Assembly: GCA_023079485.1 (NCBI GenBank)
Contig: CM041083.1
Coordinates: 142,924,052-142,988,051, forward strand
Length of the DNA stretch: 64,000 nucleotides
Source of the DNA: Archilochus colubris
Lineage: Eukaryota; Chordata; Aves; Apodiformes; Trochilidae
Reading direction: 5' to 3'
Part shown: one piece after another, positions 10,745-25,400 of the stretch
How the letters are laid out: each line of letters begins with the position of its first letter
Numbering within the stretch: position 1 is the stretch's first letter
The notes under the pieces: model-generated
Told to the model about the DNA's origin: nothing
The model's database searches: none
Seen by the model: the letters and a program-made list of their open reading frames with translations, nothing else
Made by a program: the position numbers and the translations under genes

Positions 10745-12859
10745 CTGTTGAGGAGAAAAAAAAAGTGTTTATCTATCCATCTGTTTCTAGTTTTCCTTTT
10801 CCTGTAGTCACACAGTATTTAGACATTCTCACATTAAGCCCAAGGCTTGGATCCATGGGAAACTATGATTTTCAAAGACAGAAACAGACAGTGCCTTTTT
10901 TTTAATATAGCTGCAGCTTGAACCAGATGCCCCAGACAGCATGAAAAAATGAGTAGTGAAGGACCTTTCAGCAAGGGTAAGAAAGCTATGTTCAATGCAG
11001 GCTCTGTTAGGCAGAGAACTAAGCCAGATGAAGCAGCTATGCAGGAAGCCACCAGGATCTGGGATTGTTAAGCATTTCAGAGCTTCTCACTGGAAGAGCA
11101 GGAAGAAAGGTTCCTCGCTGGGTTTGTGTAGCCCTCAAGCCAGAAAAAAAAAAAAAATCAGAGATGCTTTTGGAGCTGAACTGAGTGTTGTGATGAAGCT
11201 GTAAATATGGAAGAAAACAGCAGAGCTCAAAGCAAGGGAGCCAGGGGCACCACTGAACCTCCTCATGGAGCCTCTGGGAAATCACTCCTTTCTCAGACTG
11301 GATTTTCATTGCTGTACCTACATTTACCTTAATTACTTCTGCTTTGTACTGAGGATGCTGAGAAGCAAATCTGCTCTTTGATCAGCTCTTAATTCCAGAG
11401 CACTCAGTCAGAAAACCCAGGAACTAACATAAGTCATTTTCCCTTCTCTGCCTAGAAGAACAGTTTTTTGTCTTTGCTTCTGCTTTCTTGCTTAGAAGAA
11501 AAAGAAAGCTCTCCATGTCCTTACCCAGATCCATCAAATATTGGCATCCTATACCCCAGAAGAGATTTAGGCTTGCCACTATGCTCTTTTGGCCTCCTGC
11601 CCCACATCTCAGCACTGTGCCATTACAGTTCATCCATGTGCCTATGTGCCTGCTTTCTGATGGTCAATGTTAAGCCTCAGCCTTAGAAAACTGGTGGGAG
11701 AACAAAAGTGAGTGGGAAGGACAAGGGAGCTTGAGGACAGGACACAATGAGCATGCAACTTCAAGTGCTGTCTGAACACAACTGTCCCTCCCAACACAAT
11801 GTGCAGAAGTCAGGAAGGCAAGGCTAAAAATGAAAACTTGCTCAGGTAAAAAGCAGTCCAGCTACAGCAACATGGGAGCTTCACAGGGGAGTGATTTAGT
11901 CTCCTTCCCCACATGGTGCTTAGAAACAACTCAGTATGTGGTGAGATGAACAGGATCCTTGTTTTCAGGAGTGTTAACTGGAAGGGGAAAGAGGGTCATC
12001 TGGCTTTTCCTTTAAGAGGGAGAAAGAGGGAGAGGAGGAAGACTGTGAGAGAGAAAGCCTTGGAACTCAATAGGGAGTTCTTCTGGAAAAAAAAAAGGGT
12101 GAAAGCAGAGTGGATGTGGATGCGTGGGCTGCAGAGTGGGGCCCCGGTGTCAGGGAGCACTACAAAGGAAACCCAAGCCTGGGAACTCTGTCCAGGGATT
12201 CCAGTGACTCAGATTTCTTTGTTATTTTATGACACAAGATGTAAAGAAGCGTAAGCTGGGAAAATACTGTGCTGTGAACTTTACCCAGTTTTCCTCTTTG
12301 AATGCTTCAGTTTCATGGGCCTCGTCAATTTGTTCAAAGTTTGACACTGCTTAGTGTTCAGTAAGTTTTCTAAGACTATCTCAAGCATGCCATATGTGCC
12401 ATGAAGCAAATAACAATGGTTAGTATTCTTAAAATCACTGGTCTTTCTAAGTGCTTTGCAACTCTGAAATAATTAAGGAATGACCCACTGGTGTCCTTCC
12501 TTCACAGGCTTAAGAGATGTGAACTACTTATCTCACAGCTCTTTCCTACAAAAGAAGATACTTAGCTGGGTAACCTCTAGGGACACAGGAAATTTCTGTC
12601 CTTTCTTTTCCCCTTTTACGAGGGGATTTCTCCAGAGCACAAAGCAAAGGAACTTTAATTATCTGAGGGAAAGAGAAGCAGCAGCTATCTTGTGCATCTT
12701 CAGTTCCACTCACTTCAACAAATGCCCCTAGCTTAAAAGTGTATATGTGGCTGATGCAGAATGTAGCCCAGAGATTTTAATTAAAGAACAAAGGCTTTAA
12801 ACTAGCCTGCAGTATTTGCAGTTGGTGATTTCTTCAAGATGAGGTAACTGGCTACTTAC

Positions 12860-12904
12860 AGGAACGCCGTCTGCCCCAGGGAATCCAGTGACTCCTCTTT
12901 GCCC
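12860..12904 (-). CDS. COL4A2: Collagen IV exon: GQRGVTGFPGADGVP
   Basis: 45 bp, five triplets GQRGVTGFPGADGVP, between acceptor ctctag and donor gtaagt. It differs from the mammalian alpha2 segment GARGVSGFPGADGIP by only a few conservative changes, and is clearly further from alpha4 and alpha6. The flanking introns are 81 bp (upstream) and 2.1 kb (downstream). The exon is symmetric (phase 0), so skipping it would keep the frame. Confidence 0.95.
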
Positions 12905-12985
12905 CTAGAGTGAAACAGCACAATTAAAACAATGTTCTGCCCAATACTTTGCTCATTAGCTAAAACATCTGATATTCAAACTTAC

Positions 12986-13120
12986 CACTTCTCCTTTGGG
13001 TCCAGTTATTCCTGGGTATCCTCTTTCACCTTTGTGACCTTTAGGACCTTGCAGCCCTGGGATTCCCATCAATCCTGGTGGTCCAGTGAACCCCTGTGAT
13101 CCAAGGAGTCCTGGCTGGCC
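12986..13120 (-). CDS. COL4A2: Collagen IV exon: first long Gly-X-Y block of 7S region
   Basis: 135 bp, 45 codons, fifteen uninterrupted Gly-X-Y triplets starting [15 protein letters not shown] and ending [12 protein letters not shown]. Acceptor ttatcag, donor gtaagt directly after GTG. Middle residues [13 protein letters not shown] closely follow the GLQGRKGDKGERG stretch I know from alpha2(IV), and the triplet count is the same. It joins in frame to the 7S cysteine exon 49.6 kb upstream and to the next exon after an intron of only 81 bp. It forms part of the overlapping 7S triple helix. Confidence 0.96.
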
Positions 13121-16100
13121 CTGATAAAAATAATAAAACAGCATTTATTTCAGAACAGTTGCGATGCATGAAGCTGGATTTCTTATCACTGCTGCAACAG
13201 AGTCTATCCCTTGAAGAGAAAACAAACACAGAATCTGTTTCCGCTCCAGTAGGCCGGACTCTTGATGAGCATCATCTGGAAACACCACACAGTGAAACTC
13301 CTGCTACAGTGACAGAATTTGCATGACAACATCAATACATGGAAATGAACACTTGAATCAGTATTCACTACTTGAATATTCACTGCTGCTCCATGAAAAA
13401 AACCTGTTTTCTTTGGAATAAGGCTTCTCAAGAGTGATTCTCAGTGACCTACCACTGAGAGAGTGGTACACTCCAAGCAAGTAAAATACTCTTTCAACTG
13501 TGAAATCTGCTTAGTGGCTGTATTTCTTACAAATGGAGTCTGCTATTTAATGGCAGGAATTTCTGCCTCTTTGGGGCTGATATTTCTATTTAGCAGTGAA
13601 GCCTGGAAATGAATAGACATGCATGCATCCATACAGGTTGAAGACTTGCAGGCAGGCTTCCCTCATCATTTTTTCCTTCCAGCACTGGTTCGGCTCTTCA
13701 AGCCACTTCAAACATTGTTTAAAAATAATACCCTGTTGACTGCCAACATCACAAGGCTCAATACAGGAAAAAATAATTCTGAAATGACACTTTGGTGGTT
13801 CAAGTAGTGGGTTGGGACAGTATGTCTGAGATCTGTGAACCAAAATATTTGAAAGCCATTCCAGACATGGTGTCACAGAAGACACGTATGTTTCTCATGC
13901 TCTACAGTACCCAGTGCACTAACAACACAAGCAGTAAATTGCTGCAACCTTTTCTAAAGAAATACACTTCAGTGATGCAGAGCACCACTTACCAAGACAT
14001 TCTATAGAATTAAGCTGACTCTAATAGAAGTATTTTAAAAACACAACTAGATTTTTCACTGACCAGTTTGTAAAGCTTCAATATCTCAAAAAGCAAGAAT
14101 TAAAGCAAAACATGAAGAAACAGATAGATATTTATGTAAATATATAAATGTTTAAACAGTAACACCTTGTCTTAGTATAAAATACTTACAGTCTTGCAGT
14201 ATTTGCCTGGAAAGAAAGAGCTAGAAGATAAATGCAATCCCATTCTAAGAAGGACAGTAGTTCAACATCATTCAATGCCATTGAGGAGAGAGAAGCAAAG
14301 GAGGACAGTGTAGGGGCTTGACGAAATGATCCTGAAGATATCCTAAGGTATTGGTACTCAGGATGTTGTAGTAAAGATACTTTATTTATAATAGGCAAAA
14401 ATTAATTTATGCTTATATTGAAGGACAGACTCATTTGTTTCACATTTTCAAAACTTTAGTGTCAATCACCTATAATTTATCTATGCTACAGTTGTTTTGA
14501 TGTTGCAAACCTGAAAATAAATGCTATGACTGAAAAACAGCTTATGTCTAGTTTTAAACATAAATCAGTTTTCCACATTACTTTAATGGAAAGTGACCGA
14601 CTGTCACAACAGTTGGAGCAGGTTTTGATATTTTAAATCTTATTGTATTATATCAAAGAAGTCCATATTGAGGAGCTGACATAGTCAAACAAAGTATGAA
14701 ACACAATGCAAGCTTTTTTCTTGGAAGAAAACTTGGAATGAGAATTAATTACATGGAATTACAAGTCAGCAGGATGGATCTTTTCCAGTGTGGATCTTTT
14801 GCTATACTTTTATGATTAATTTGACAAAACTGATGGTTTAGGAGCATTGCAAAGGACACGATGGATTTATGTGTTTGAACTGTCAGTGTGAAAAAGAATC
14901 TCTCTTTTGCTTACAGTCAAGCCCAAATTTATATACCATCCCTATATCTAAACCAAGCCAATTCATGTGGATTATTAGGTGCTAGGAGTCCAACATCTTT
15001 TCAAGTTAGCAAACTGAGAAGTAACAAATGTTACATGAATCCATGTAAAACATAATATGATTCATGTTGGCAGGAGGCATATGCATCTGAACAAGTGGCT
15101 GCTCATTTCCTTATGCCAGTCACAGCTGTAGCTAATATAGATGCATCTTTCTCCACATCTGTAGTTTCCATTTTTTTTAAAGTTGGTGAATCTGCAGAAG
15201 TTATGCTATGGAGGTACAGATCTTTGTAGAAAGAGATTCACAACAGACATACTTTTCTTAGTTACCAGGCTTAAATGAGAAGATGCTGATCAGAATCATT
15301 ATTTAAAATAATGATTTAAATCTGAAGTAATGCTCATCAGCGTGAGCTCCAAGATTAGGAAAAATAAATCTTTTCTGATGTAATTTTTTCTCTACTTTTC
15401 TTAACTACTATGAAATTTAGGGAATTCAGAGAGAGACAATATGACCATACATGATAAATACCTTTTTAGGAAAATAGGAGATAGTTCTAAACATTTCATA
15501 GTTCTAAAAGTGCACAATCTGTGTTCTTTATATTTTTTCCCAGAGCAATGTCAGTTTTTATGCAAATATTAATAGAAAATATTTTCATCTTACTCTAAAG
15601 CCTTAAAACTTCATTAAGTACTTAAGCTAGTTTGTTCTTCCCCATACACCCAAATCTGGAAAGGAACCTTTTTAAAAAGTATAAAAACATTCTCATACAC
15701 CTGCAAAGAACATATTAAAACTAGTCAGATTTTACTGGAGAGATTTGAGTTGGCTCCAGTTTCAATTCACTTTTGAGAGGTTGTGAAAACAAATGTTTCA
15801 GTTACATTTACAAAGGAAAACATGGGTTCTGTACACTGAAAATCCAGCTTCATTTCTGAAGGAAAACCAAAAGAAATCAAATAAATTCCAAAAGTTACTC
15901 ATACACCTGAGATATGCAACCTATCTCTGTAGTGCTCATCTATATCCCTTTTTGTGGGCAGCAGGCTGCAAGCTGAATGCATTTAGAACATTTAATTGTA
16001 ATTTCTGATAAAACTCTGGTTATGTTCAGAGTTGTCAAATCTGTGACTGGCTTTTTTTCAGGGGCCATGCACAACTGCAATACTTCAACACTGGCATTGC

Positions 16101-18940
16101 CTGGAATATGGTGATCTCTAATTCCTCCGCCAAATACCACTCTTCCACTTCCAATCCCATTTTCCCATCTGGTGTGGAGCAAAAAGTAAACAAGGAATGG
16201 AAAACAAGGAAGAGAGGTGGGCAATGCTAGCACCTCTATCCCATGCTTTCTTGGTGATTATCTGATCATTTAATTATTGATGAGTTGGAGTTACATACTA
16301 TTATTTGCAATAAACACAAGAATCCTCCTGGGACTAGTTTAGTATGAGGATAGAGTCAGTGCTGGGAAAGTACTTAATACCATGACAATATTTGTATAAT
16401 TCTTCAGATGACTGGTACCTCAGCTTGTTAACTGAAGGAACTTCATCAACCTTTGTTAACTCAGACACGTCAGCTTTTACTCTGCTTTCTTTATGTCACA
16501 TCTTTTGTTGAATAAATATGTCCCTTCTTCATTACCAAACGACCTAAGGACATTCTCTCTTTTGCAAAGGTCATCAAGGAGATTTAAGCAAAGACAATCA
16601 ATTTGAAAGGTTTAGTCAAACAAAGCATGACTCAATTATTAGAGTCCTGAATTCCCCTGTTTGAAAGATGCCAGGCATGGTCTTGCTCTGGAGGGTCAGA
16701 AATCCTAGAAAATTCTTCAAAGACAAGAAATTGTGTCTGAATTAAAATTTCAGGTTAAAAAATAATAAACAAAGGCAGCAAGCTTAGGGAAATATGGTAT
16801 CCCTATCATATTTTAGACAACTCAGACAACTCAAAAAGTACTTTCTCCCTTTCCTTAAATGATAAAACAATGCAAAGACATTCTCTGGTTCATGGTGCTC
16901 TCTGGCTTCCCATTTAGACGGAATGAACTGGAATTCATCCCGAATGCAGAGCATGGCACAATTACCACTTGTCACCCATCACTGGATTTTCAGACCAATG
17001 TTTAGAAGCTTGGCCAGCACCTTGGAGGGAGCATGCAAAAAGAAAAAGTGGGCTGATGCAATATCTTAAAGACGTAAAAGAAGTGGTTTTTGGTTTTTTT
17101 TTGTTCTTAAACAAAACATCTACAACTATTCAGGTGACTTACAAAGCTCCCAATGTCAGCATACATTTGTAGAAAGGCAGTCTCTGCTTTGCTCTTCCAG
17201 TGACTTCAGCTGACTGGAAGAGGTCTCGCATAATTCATGTGGCCAGCCCAGCCATGTGCTAAAGCTATTTACAGAGGGGAGCAAAGGTCAGAAATTTAGG
17301 AAGCCTGAAGGAAATCTTCCCAGAAAATATTTGTGATGTTGTATATACGTTGTCGCTTGTCCAGTGACGTGCATGAAAGAAAATGCTGCCAGGGTTGTGA
17401 CTGAATTTAATAACTGCATTTTGAAATGAAGTCCCAGTGGGTCTAAAGAAGATACTGAACAGACTTTTAAATCAGTACTGAATGTTCATGTTTTGCTTGA
17501 CCTTTAATTTCCAGTTCTTTTAGGATCGGTCAAATAAAAGAGATACCATGTTGCAATGCTTTCTTCTAATTTACTGATAAATTTACAGTGTGGAAACAAA
17601 AGTAGGAGGGGAAGGTGCACTAATTTTGAGAGCAAGCAATGGTTTGAAATGCTACATAAATAAGGATACAACAAATGAGAGTATCTGCTCCAAAAGGTTC
17701 TAAAATACAAGAATATCACCATCAAGGGCTGAGAAATCCATTTATCGCTGTGGAATATGAAGAAAAGAGAAAGCTGTAGATTTGCAATACAGAGGAGACA
17801 GAATCAGAACTACTGTAGAGCTTCATTCTCATTGAGCCCATTTCTCCACATTTTATTAGACTCCTATTTTGCAACTGCTTCTGGTATATGGAATGTGATG
17901 ATTCAGTATTCCCCACATGAAAACGATCCTTCCAGGCCATCATTTATTTAATGCTGGACAAGAAGAAAGGAGGTTAATTCCCTGACATTTTAAAAAGGTC
18001 ATTGGTGAAAGGACAAGTTCACTTCCTGCGGGAAGGGTGATCTGACCATGACGGCCAAGTGGGAGTTGGGACTTTTTGTAAGAGGACCCAGACTGGATCT
18101 TACAGTCCCTGTAAGAACAGATGGGAAAAGGATGTGACAGCCAGGACCTTAATGCAGTCCCCGCTACAGGGAGACCAGCAAGCGGAACAGAGAGCAACTC
18201 ACCCGGGAATAAAGTCAGTTATAAGGAAACTGAGCAATGAACATCTGAGCTGATTAAAAGTGCTAACCCAGGCATCCCTGCAGGCACAAAGGAAAGAAAC
18301 AGAAAAGTTTTTAAATGTAGTGCAGGCAAAATGTGGAGAATGGGGTGTAAAAGTAGGGAATCTGCAGTTCTCTAGGAACCATCCATGAACGTAGGCATAG
18401 AAAAGCAATTGTTGAGCCCAGCTAAAAATGTATGATCTTAGTGCTTCCCTCATCCCCTAAAAACAGACATTTCAAGGACTTATCTCAAGAACCCTGTTAT
18501 GGCACACTTGAGTCAGATTTGGATGGGCATATCCCAGGACATTTCTCTTAGAGTATAAATGTGGGAGAACACATTAGAGGAAAATATGTAAAGTAAGAGC
18601 TTGGGGTTCCAGCTCCATGTAGAACATGCTGTGCCAGAAATACCTCAGCTATGCACAGCTTTGGGCTGAGAGGCAGAGAAAACCATACCACATGGAGCAT
18701 CCTGCTGCCACAGCTCAACTTCACCAGACTGCCCAGCACAGACAGATCTCAGAGAGTTTCTCACATAATGCCCTCTGACTATTTGCAGAACCAATTCCAA
18801 AACAATTTAAGACCCTATGGGTCTGAACTGTCTATTTTTGTGTAAAATCTCCATGGCCAGGATACATGGGTAGTCTTTCTTTTTGTCAGCTGTACTAAGA
18901 TGAAATGGTTACTGTAGTAAAACAAGTTTAAAACACCTTT

Positions 18941-19034
18941 AAAAACCAAAAGGTGGGTTGTAGGTGGTTTGGTTAAAAACCAAAAGGTAGGTTTGTAGGT
19001 GGTTTGGTTAAAAACCAAAAAAGGTTTGTAGGTT
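18941..19034. repeat. 34-35 bp minisatellite, 2.7 copies
   Basis: Units start at 18,941, 18,975 and 19,010, each beginning AAAAACCAAAA and containing GTAGGTGGTTTGGTT; the third is shortened to 25 bp. The first two copies differ only by a G/A change and one added T, so the duplication is fairly recent. Confidence 0.9.
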
Positions 19035-19449
19035 ACAACTTCAGTCACTGATGAGAACATGTACCATGATTCAGAAGACACTGGTAAACTTCTATGCCAT
19101 ATACCATTTTGTTGTAAACTGGTAAAGTAGCTTGAATTGTTCCATCCACCTTGGCAACTCACAGTTTTGTTTTAGCAAGATTTAAATATTTTTGCAATTC
19201 CACCTGGGAACAGCAGGTCCAAAACAATCTGAGAAATGATAGAAAATGCATGTCCATAGGGCAAAACATAGCTAATGTGAGCCACTGGAAAGTAAAGTGA
19301 TCTGGACGGAAAAATCCTGAAGTCTGTGCGGGCTTGGTTGTTGAACATACAGCATGACACTTTATTTCTGTGTCTTCAGGACTGTACTAATGATTATTTT
19401 CTGAAAGACAGATGATCAATCTCAATCTGCAATGAGCATTCAGAAGCTC

Positions 19450-19465
19450 CTCACTAGATGGCACC
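19450..19465 (+). promoter_or_regulatory. CTCF-like motif, plus orientation
   Basis: TCACTAGATGGCACC matches the CTCF core CCASYAGRKGGCRS at all but the first position. A single motif match in 64 kb is weak evidence; occupancy is unknown. Confidence 0.35.
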
Positions 19466-22400
19466 AGGCATTGCTGCTGTACGCAGCACAACACAGATGC
19501 ACCTTTCCAGGGCTTGTTACAACCTTCAGGAAATCTGATAAAGAGTTCAGGTAGGGTCAAGATGTTTTTGTCTCAGGTATGAAGCAACAATAGCAGAAGG
19601 TTTCCTGCAAAACGTCTGGCAGTGAGATAGCTGGGGAAGTGCAAATGAAATTGTATTATATATATCATGCAACCAGATGGCATGGCTTTCTCAAGCCTGA
19701 TTTTCAACCATCATGCTTTATTTCATATATAGAAGGCCTCTGTCTTCAGAAAAATTCCAGTGGATTGCTAAATTTCTATTTAATGTCACAGGTCTGTATC
19801 TTCTCAAATTTATGTGCAGAATCTGTATTTTACTGTAGGGCTGGCATCAGTTTCTGTCACCACATGGTTATCAGCACAGGGGAGAGATGGACTTCTGTGA
19901 TCTAGCTTGAACACTGACAAGTAAATGAAGCAAACCTTTCATATGTGCCTTGAGGTGTGATATTCAATTTTTAAACACTGAGTAGCACTGAAAGAGTCAG
20001 CAGCGTTTTAAAGAAAGGAAATAGCTAGTGGTTACTTCTATTTTTAATTTATCTTTTGCTACTTCAGAGAAGATTATTTAGCTGAGTTTCACATTCCAGC
20101 TCATTTTCTCAGAAAAAGCTTTCCTTCTCATTTGTTAGAAGCTTCTTTTATTTATATAAAAAAGTAAACAAAAAATTATAAAATTCATTTTAAGTTAAAA
20201 ATAACTAAAAAATGAGCCTAGTTCAGCCTAGTGGCATGGTAACAATTTGCTGTTCTTTCAACTACATCGTCTGGACATGCGACATTTTCTCTCAGGACAG
20301 CAATGGCCAAATGACATTAACATTAATTCCAGAGCAGTGATTCAGCTTGCAGAAGTTGTTTTGCTTTTTTGTATTTTTTTTTCAGTAAGGAAGGAATAAA
20401 CATTAAATCTTCACAAAAAACCCCAACAACTATGAAAGCATTCTCTTTAGCAGAAGCCACAACCCTTTTCTGTAGCCAGTAAATGAAATTATTTTGTACT
20501 GCTTTCTGTTCCCACGGTTTGATCTAGTTTGTGATCTTCCAGAAAGCTGCAATGTCACCCAAGAAGATAAAACATGTGTCAAAGAAAATATACTCTGGAA
20601 TGTAGGTCAAGAACACAAAAGAACCAGATAAAGGTTTCTTCATGTCACAAAATACATAGGAGTATTAGTCAGAAATGGTTTCATAGAGCTGCTTAGAGAA
20701 AGGTACTGGGACCATGGCAATGTTCTCTCAGACAAACATCAGAAAGATCAAGTCTAGACAAAACTTAATGAAGGTACCCATGGTAAGTCTTCTAAATGCT
20801 ACTGCACAGAGGAAAGGAGAAGAGGAAGGAGATCATGTGGGAAGGATGCAGTGGGCAGAGGTGTTTGCAGTAAGGGGAGAGCTCTGAAAGTCCAAAGCAG
20901 CATCTCTGCTGAGCTATGGCTGCAAAAACCAACTGGGAAATTTGGGATCAGAATTAAGACATACATTGGAAAATTCATCTGTCTAGTGAGCATGCTCTAA
21001 TGAGTGATGTTGATAGGGCTTGCACTGACTTGAAAAGCAACACTTTTTTTTTTAAAGATTGCATTTACTAAACAGATGTAAACATTCACCTACATGCAGT
21101 GTAGTTATCCAAAGTTGCCATCAGGTTAGGGTGTCATCTTTGACATTATATATCCTAATGAAGATACTCAAACTCGGTCAAAACCAAATGCACCCTGAAT
21201 GTGCCTATTTTTCCATACTGCTTATAAAAGACACTTCGGTCCCTAGCTCAGTTGTTGACCTCCAAATTGCTGCTTTATGAACTGCGCAAGAAGACAATAC
21301 CTCAAAAGATCCAGTCCTGGAATTGTGGATTTAGCAGTTAAGACTCGAATAAACTTGAGCATGAAAATTATGCTGCATGAAAAAGGAGCTGAATATAAAT
21401 GCAATGAATTACTAAACTTGGCAGGCAGCATATGGCAGACTCGTTGCTACTGATGGTGCAAAACAGTAGGATTTTCTTGGAAGTCAGAAATGATTCAGCA
21501 TAAAAGAGATCAGATGATGATGCTGTGTGCTCAAAAGCATATCCATTTATTCCAAGTATATAATCTGGCCCCTGCCATGCTTCCTTTTTGGCTATTGAGA
21601 GAAATGTTTCTTTTAGCCTGCTAGGAGCCACATAAATACCAGCAATTCTATATAGCTTCTTAGCTCATTTTCTATCATATTTATTCAAGGCATAAAAAAA
21701 TTTCTGCCTACACTGGGCTCTGCTAAAATTCTGCTATGGGGCTCTGGAAGGAAGTAGGGTTTCATGGGGAAATCTTCATATCTCAGAAGCCTGCAGAGCT
21801 GGGGATATCCTGACATTGTGCAACACAGACAGATGCTTAGTGTGAAGGTGCAACCATGATTAACAGAGCTACTCACTCTAGATAGCCTAGATAACTATAA
21901 ACCCAGAAAAAACCTAGTTCTATTGACATAAAAATATTGTTTCTCTGACTTTCAACTAAATATGGTATTTAAAAAAGAGTTAACTGAAACAACTTAGAGA
22001 TGTTACTTTGAGTAAACTTGAAGTTGAGACCATGAGTTAATGATGTTATACAGAACACTCAAATGATACAGATTTGTCCTTGCAAAATGTTCATTATTAT
22101 TTAATTAATTGGAGAAGATCAGCTTGATGGCCAACCAAAAATTCACCAGAGAGGAAAATCATCTTGCCAAATTTGCTCATACAACAAGCCAAACATCAAG
22201 ATGATGGGTGTGGAGCAGGAGGAAGTAGGGAACTCCCATTTACTCTGTGAAAGCTGCTTTATCACTCTCATGTGGAAGGGCAGACTTTGGTCATGGTACC
22301 TATTAAACGCCTGACTGAACATTTTAAGGAACAGTGAATGCCTCACACGTTGTTAGCACAATGAGTATGTTTTCAAAACAGAAGAAAATTCTGTTTGTTC

Positions 22401-25400
22401 AACATGGCTTTTGACAGGATTTAAAAAGACACTTTCCAGGGTACCATACAATGCAATACAATCCTCCTAATCTGCCAGTATCTACATCAAAAAAATTTTT
22501 TTTCTCTTCATTCTTTACATTCATTCTGCCCATTTTGTTACCATCATACTATTAAGATCAGCTGCTTTATATGATTAAAAAAAATAAATAAATAACAGTT
22601 CACAAAATGCTAAGAGCTAGCATAACACAGTGGGTCTGATAGCTGTAAGGTTGCTGCTTGGCTGGCTGTACTCCTCAAGGCAAGACAACAACCAGCACCT
22701 GCTCATGTTAGAACATTCAGTCATAGACCCAGGAGCTGATCCACCAGCCCAATTGCTTTCAAATGGCTTTCAGTGGTGTGTGAGAGTGTTCTCAAGATCC
22801 TAAAATTCAGGAAGTTCAACACAGATGTTTTCTGTCAGTAGGCGTTGGAAACACCAATAGTAACATCTGTTCACTTTTCGTATTTGTGAGAACATTTTTT
22901 TTCTGTCCAAAAACCATTCACTGTTGAAATTTCCAAATTGTGCAACTGGCCAAAATGTTATGCTCATTAGGCTCCACGAGTTTAAGAGTATGTGAAAATT
23001 AAAACCCCTTCAGGAGTTCAGTCTGTCTTATGCCAATTTTTTCATTCTGTGCTCCTCCTCTGCTTAAACAAAAGCACAACTATTTTTGTGGTGGGAACAG
23101 CTATCAAAAGCAACCTGATCATAAAAATGTAAGTTACTACTGGTTGTTTTAACCATAGGAATAATTTGTGACGTTTTTAGTAAGTTGTGTGCTGAGATAC
23201 CCTTTCCATATGGGAGCCCAGAATAGATGCTTCAGCAGTATGTACAAGGGACTAGGTGCAGACCTTGGACACCCTTACACCCTGGTCATGGGAATTTACA
23301 GTCTGGGAATGTCTCCGAGTCCCCCGCAAGGCCGGATGATTGGCTCTGAACTGCCTGGAAGGATGGGGGGCTTTAAGGCAGATGTGTGCAGCAATATGAA
23401 GAATCATTGTTGTTGCAGAATAAGAGACAGATTTTTTTCTCCTAATGCTTCTGGACAGATGGGTCTGAAGAGCAGCGGGGTGCTGTGAGATAATCTGAAC
23501 AGAGCTTGCACAGTTGTTTTCTCTACAGGATTTGCTAATCTTGATGTTAGCATCAATGTGGATGCTCTAGAAATTTCAGCAGATGGGGCTCTGTTGAAGG
23601 CTGCTGTTGAGTCAGCTTATGGTGAGACTAAGTGAACCCTTATGCCTTCCAGTCAATGTGGCTTCCTAACAGCACAAGTATTCTAACACAATCACTTTGA
23701 TGATCTTTAAACTGAACCTGGCTTCGTGTTGGGTTTGTCTCCAAAACCAACAAGTAGTCTAAATAATCTATGAGAAGTCTTGTCATCTTCAGGCACTCAG
23801 CAGAAATACTGAAAATTGAGAGCAGTTGTCTTTTACATAATGCAGTTAAGTTTCCTGTCTTCTGTACACACAGATTCTTTTAAGTTGACAGCAATAGAGC
23901 AAGCTGAATGATGTAGGGAAGCTAAATGATCTGGGTAAAGTATTACAGCAACCAACTACCTGAAGTACTCTGTGATCCCACACAAGTCGTCTTTTTCACC
24001 CCCCTTGTAATCAGGAAGAAGGATAGCAAAATTATTTGCCTTTGAAACCTGAAGGAAATATTTCTGTGTTATCTACCTGAAGAAAAATTCTCTCTGTTTA
24101 ACGTAACTTGTGATAACAGTTCTGAAGAGGGTCAAGAGTGGAGCATAAACTTGAACAGGAAGGTATAGTTATCCAGAGCCATTACAAAAGATCTGACTCT
24201 TCTGTTATGCTCAGTTTGAGGTAGCATTAATGGGGGCCAAGAGTGCCCACACATCTTCTGCAGATTCCAAAATCTCATCACTCACAGGAGAGGATGTTCT
24301 GGAGAACATCAGCAGTAGATAGTTCCACAGCTGTTCAAGGAGAAAGCCTATTCATCATTTCAAATGTTGCTTTCAAAAACTACTGGAAATTTTTAACCTG
24401 TTCATTAGGCAGTGTGGGCTACACAGCTGCTTCAGCAGAGGATCAGGAAGAGAACCACAGCAAACAGTTCTGTTTGATCCTTTAATCCTTTTCATTCTGC
24501 ATATACTGGGGGAGTGAAGGTACAACCAAACTGCCATGGCAAGTTGCTTTTACTTGAAGGACATGTGGTTATTTTGACTGGCTCTGCAGAAAATTAAAAT
24601 TGGTGACTAACTGATGGTAAAAGCAGGTAATGTGGAGAAGCTTCCAGAGAAACAGAAATAACAGCATGAGCCTTTATGTTCCATGGGAATACCAGACACA
24701 CTGGTAAAAAATTTGTCATGACTACTCATCTGGGTCCCATCACTGGGGACTGGCTTCAGGCTTCAGCTTGAAGAGAGCATTTTCAGTATTTCAGATTCTG
24801 ATTCTGGAGTGCCTCCAAGCCTTGTTAAATTGGTGCCTCCTTGGCTAAAACATAGTCTGCTTGCAGTATTAGTTGTGTCTGAGAAATCAGTCTCTCAGAG
24901 TGATATGCTGTGTTCATGAACTTGCAGAGATGCTTCCATCAACCTAATGGGAGAGGCTGCACTTACTGACAAGGAACTTCAAACTGCTGGTGTTGAAAGG
25001 TCAGAATGGAGCAGTTCACAGGTTAATCATGACCCTGAACTTCGGCAATGATGCCTCTCCTGTTTTACCTTGTTTGCCACATGCAAGTATAAAGGGAGAT
25101 AAGAGAGAAATTTGAGACTATACATTCTTTCAGAAAAACTAATGCTGAATTATCTGTATCCCAAATTTCTAAGTCCTGGCTCCTTCAGGTACTTGAAATT
25201 ACCTCAATTGCCAAAAGGAGCACCAGACTTCTATAGTTTTGATAGAAACAACAACAATTGCACTTCATGTACATGTGGCTCCTCTCGGGTTTTGAATTCC
25301 CTCTTCCTTTCCCCATTAAAAATACAGTACAATTTTAACTTTCTTATAATTTCTGCATCTGGAAGAGCTTACACCTTTTACCTAGCTTCTGAAAAGAGCC

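Larger units (their letters stand above)
9923..12859 (-). other. Two introns (705 bp and 2.1 kb) flanking the sequon exon
   Basis: 9,923-10,627 has an (AAAC)n tract and a (TA)n tract near its ends. 10,745-12,859 has purine-rich DNA around 12,000-12,110 and no recognised element. The plus-strand frame 10,486-10,905 is antisense to the sequon exon and is a shadow. Confidence 0.8.

Noticed and set aside
10486..10905. 139-codon plus-strand frame
   Set aside because: It runs antisense across the 117-bp collagen exon; Gly-X-Y exons leave few stops on the opposite strand, so it is a shadow.
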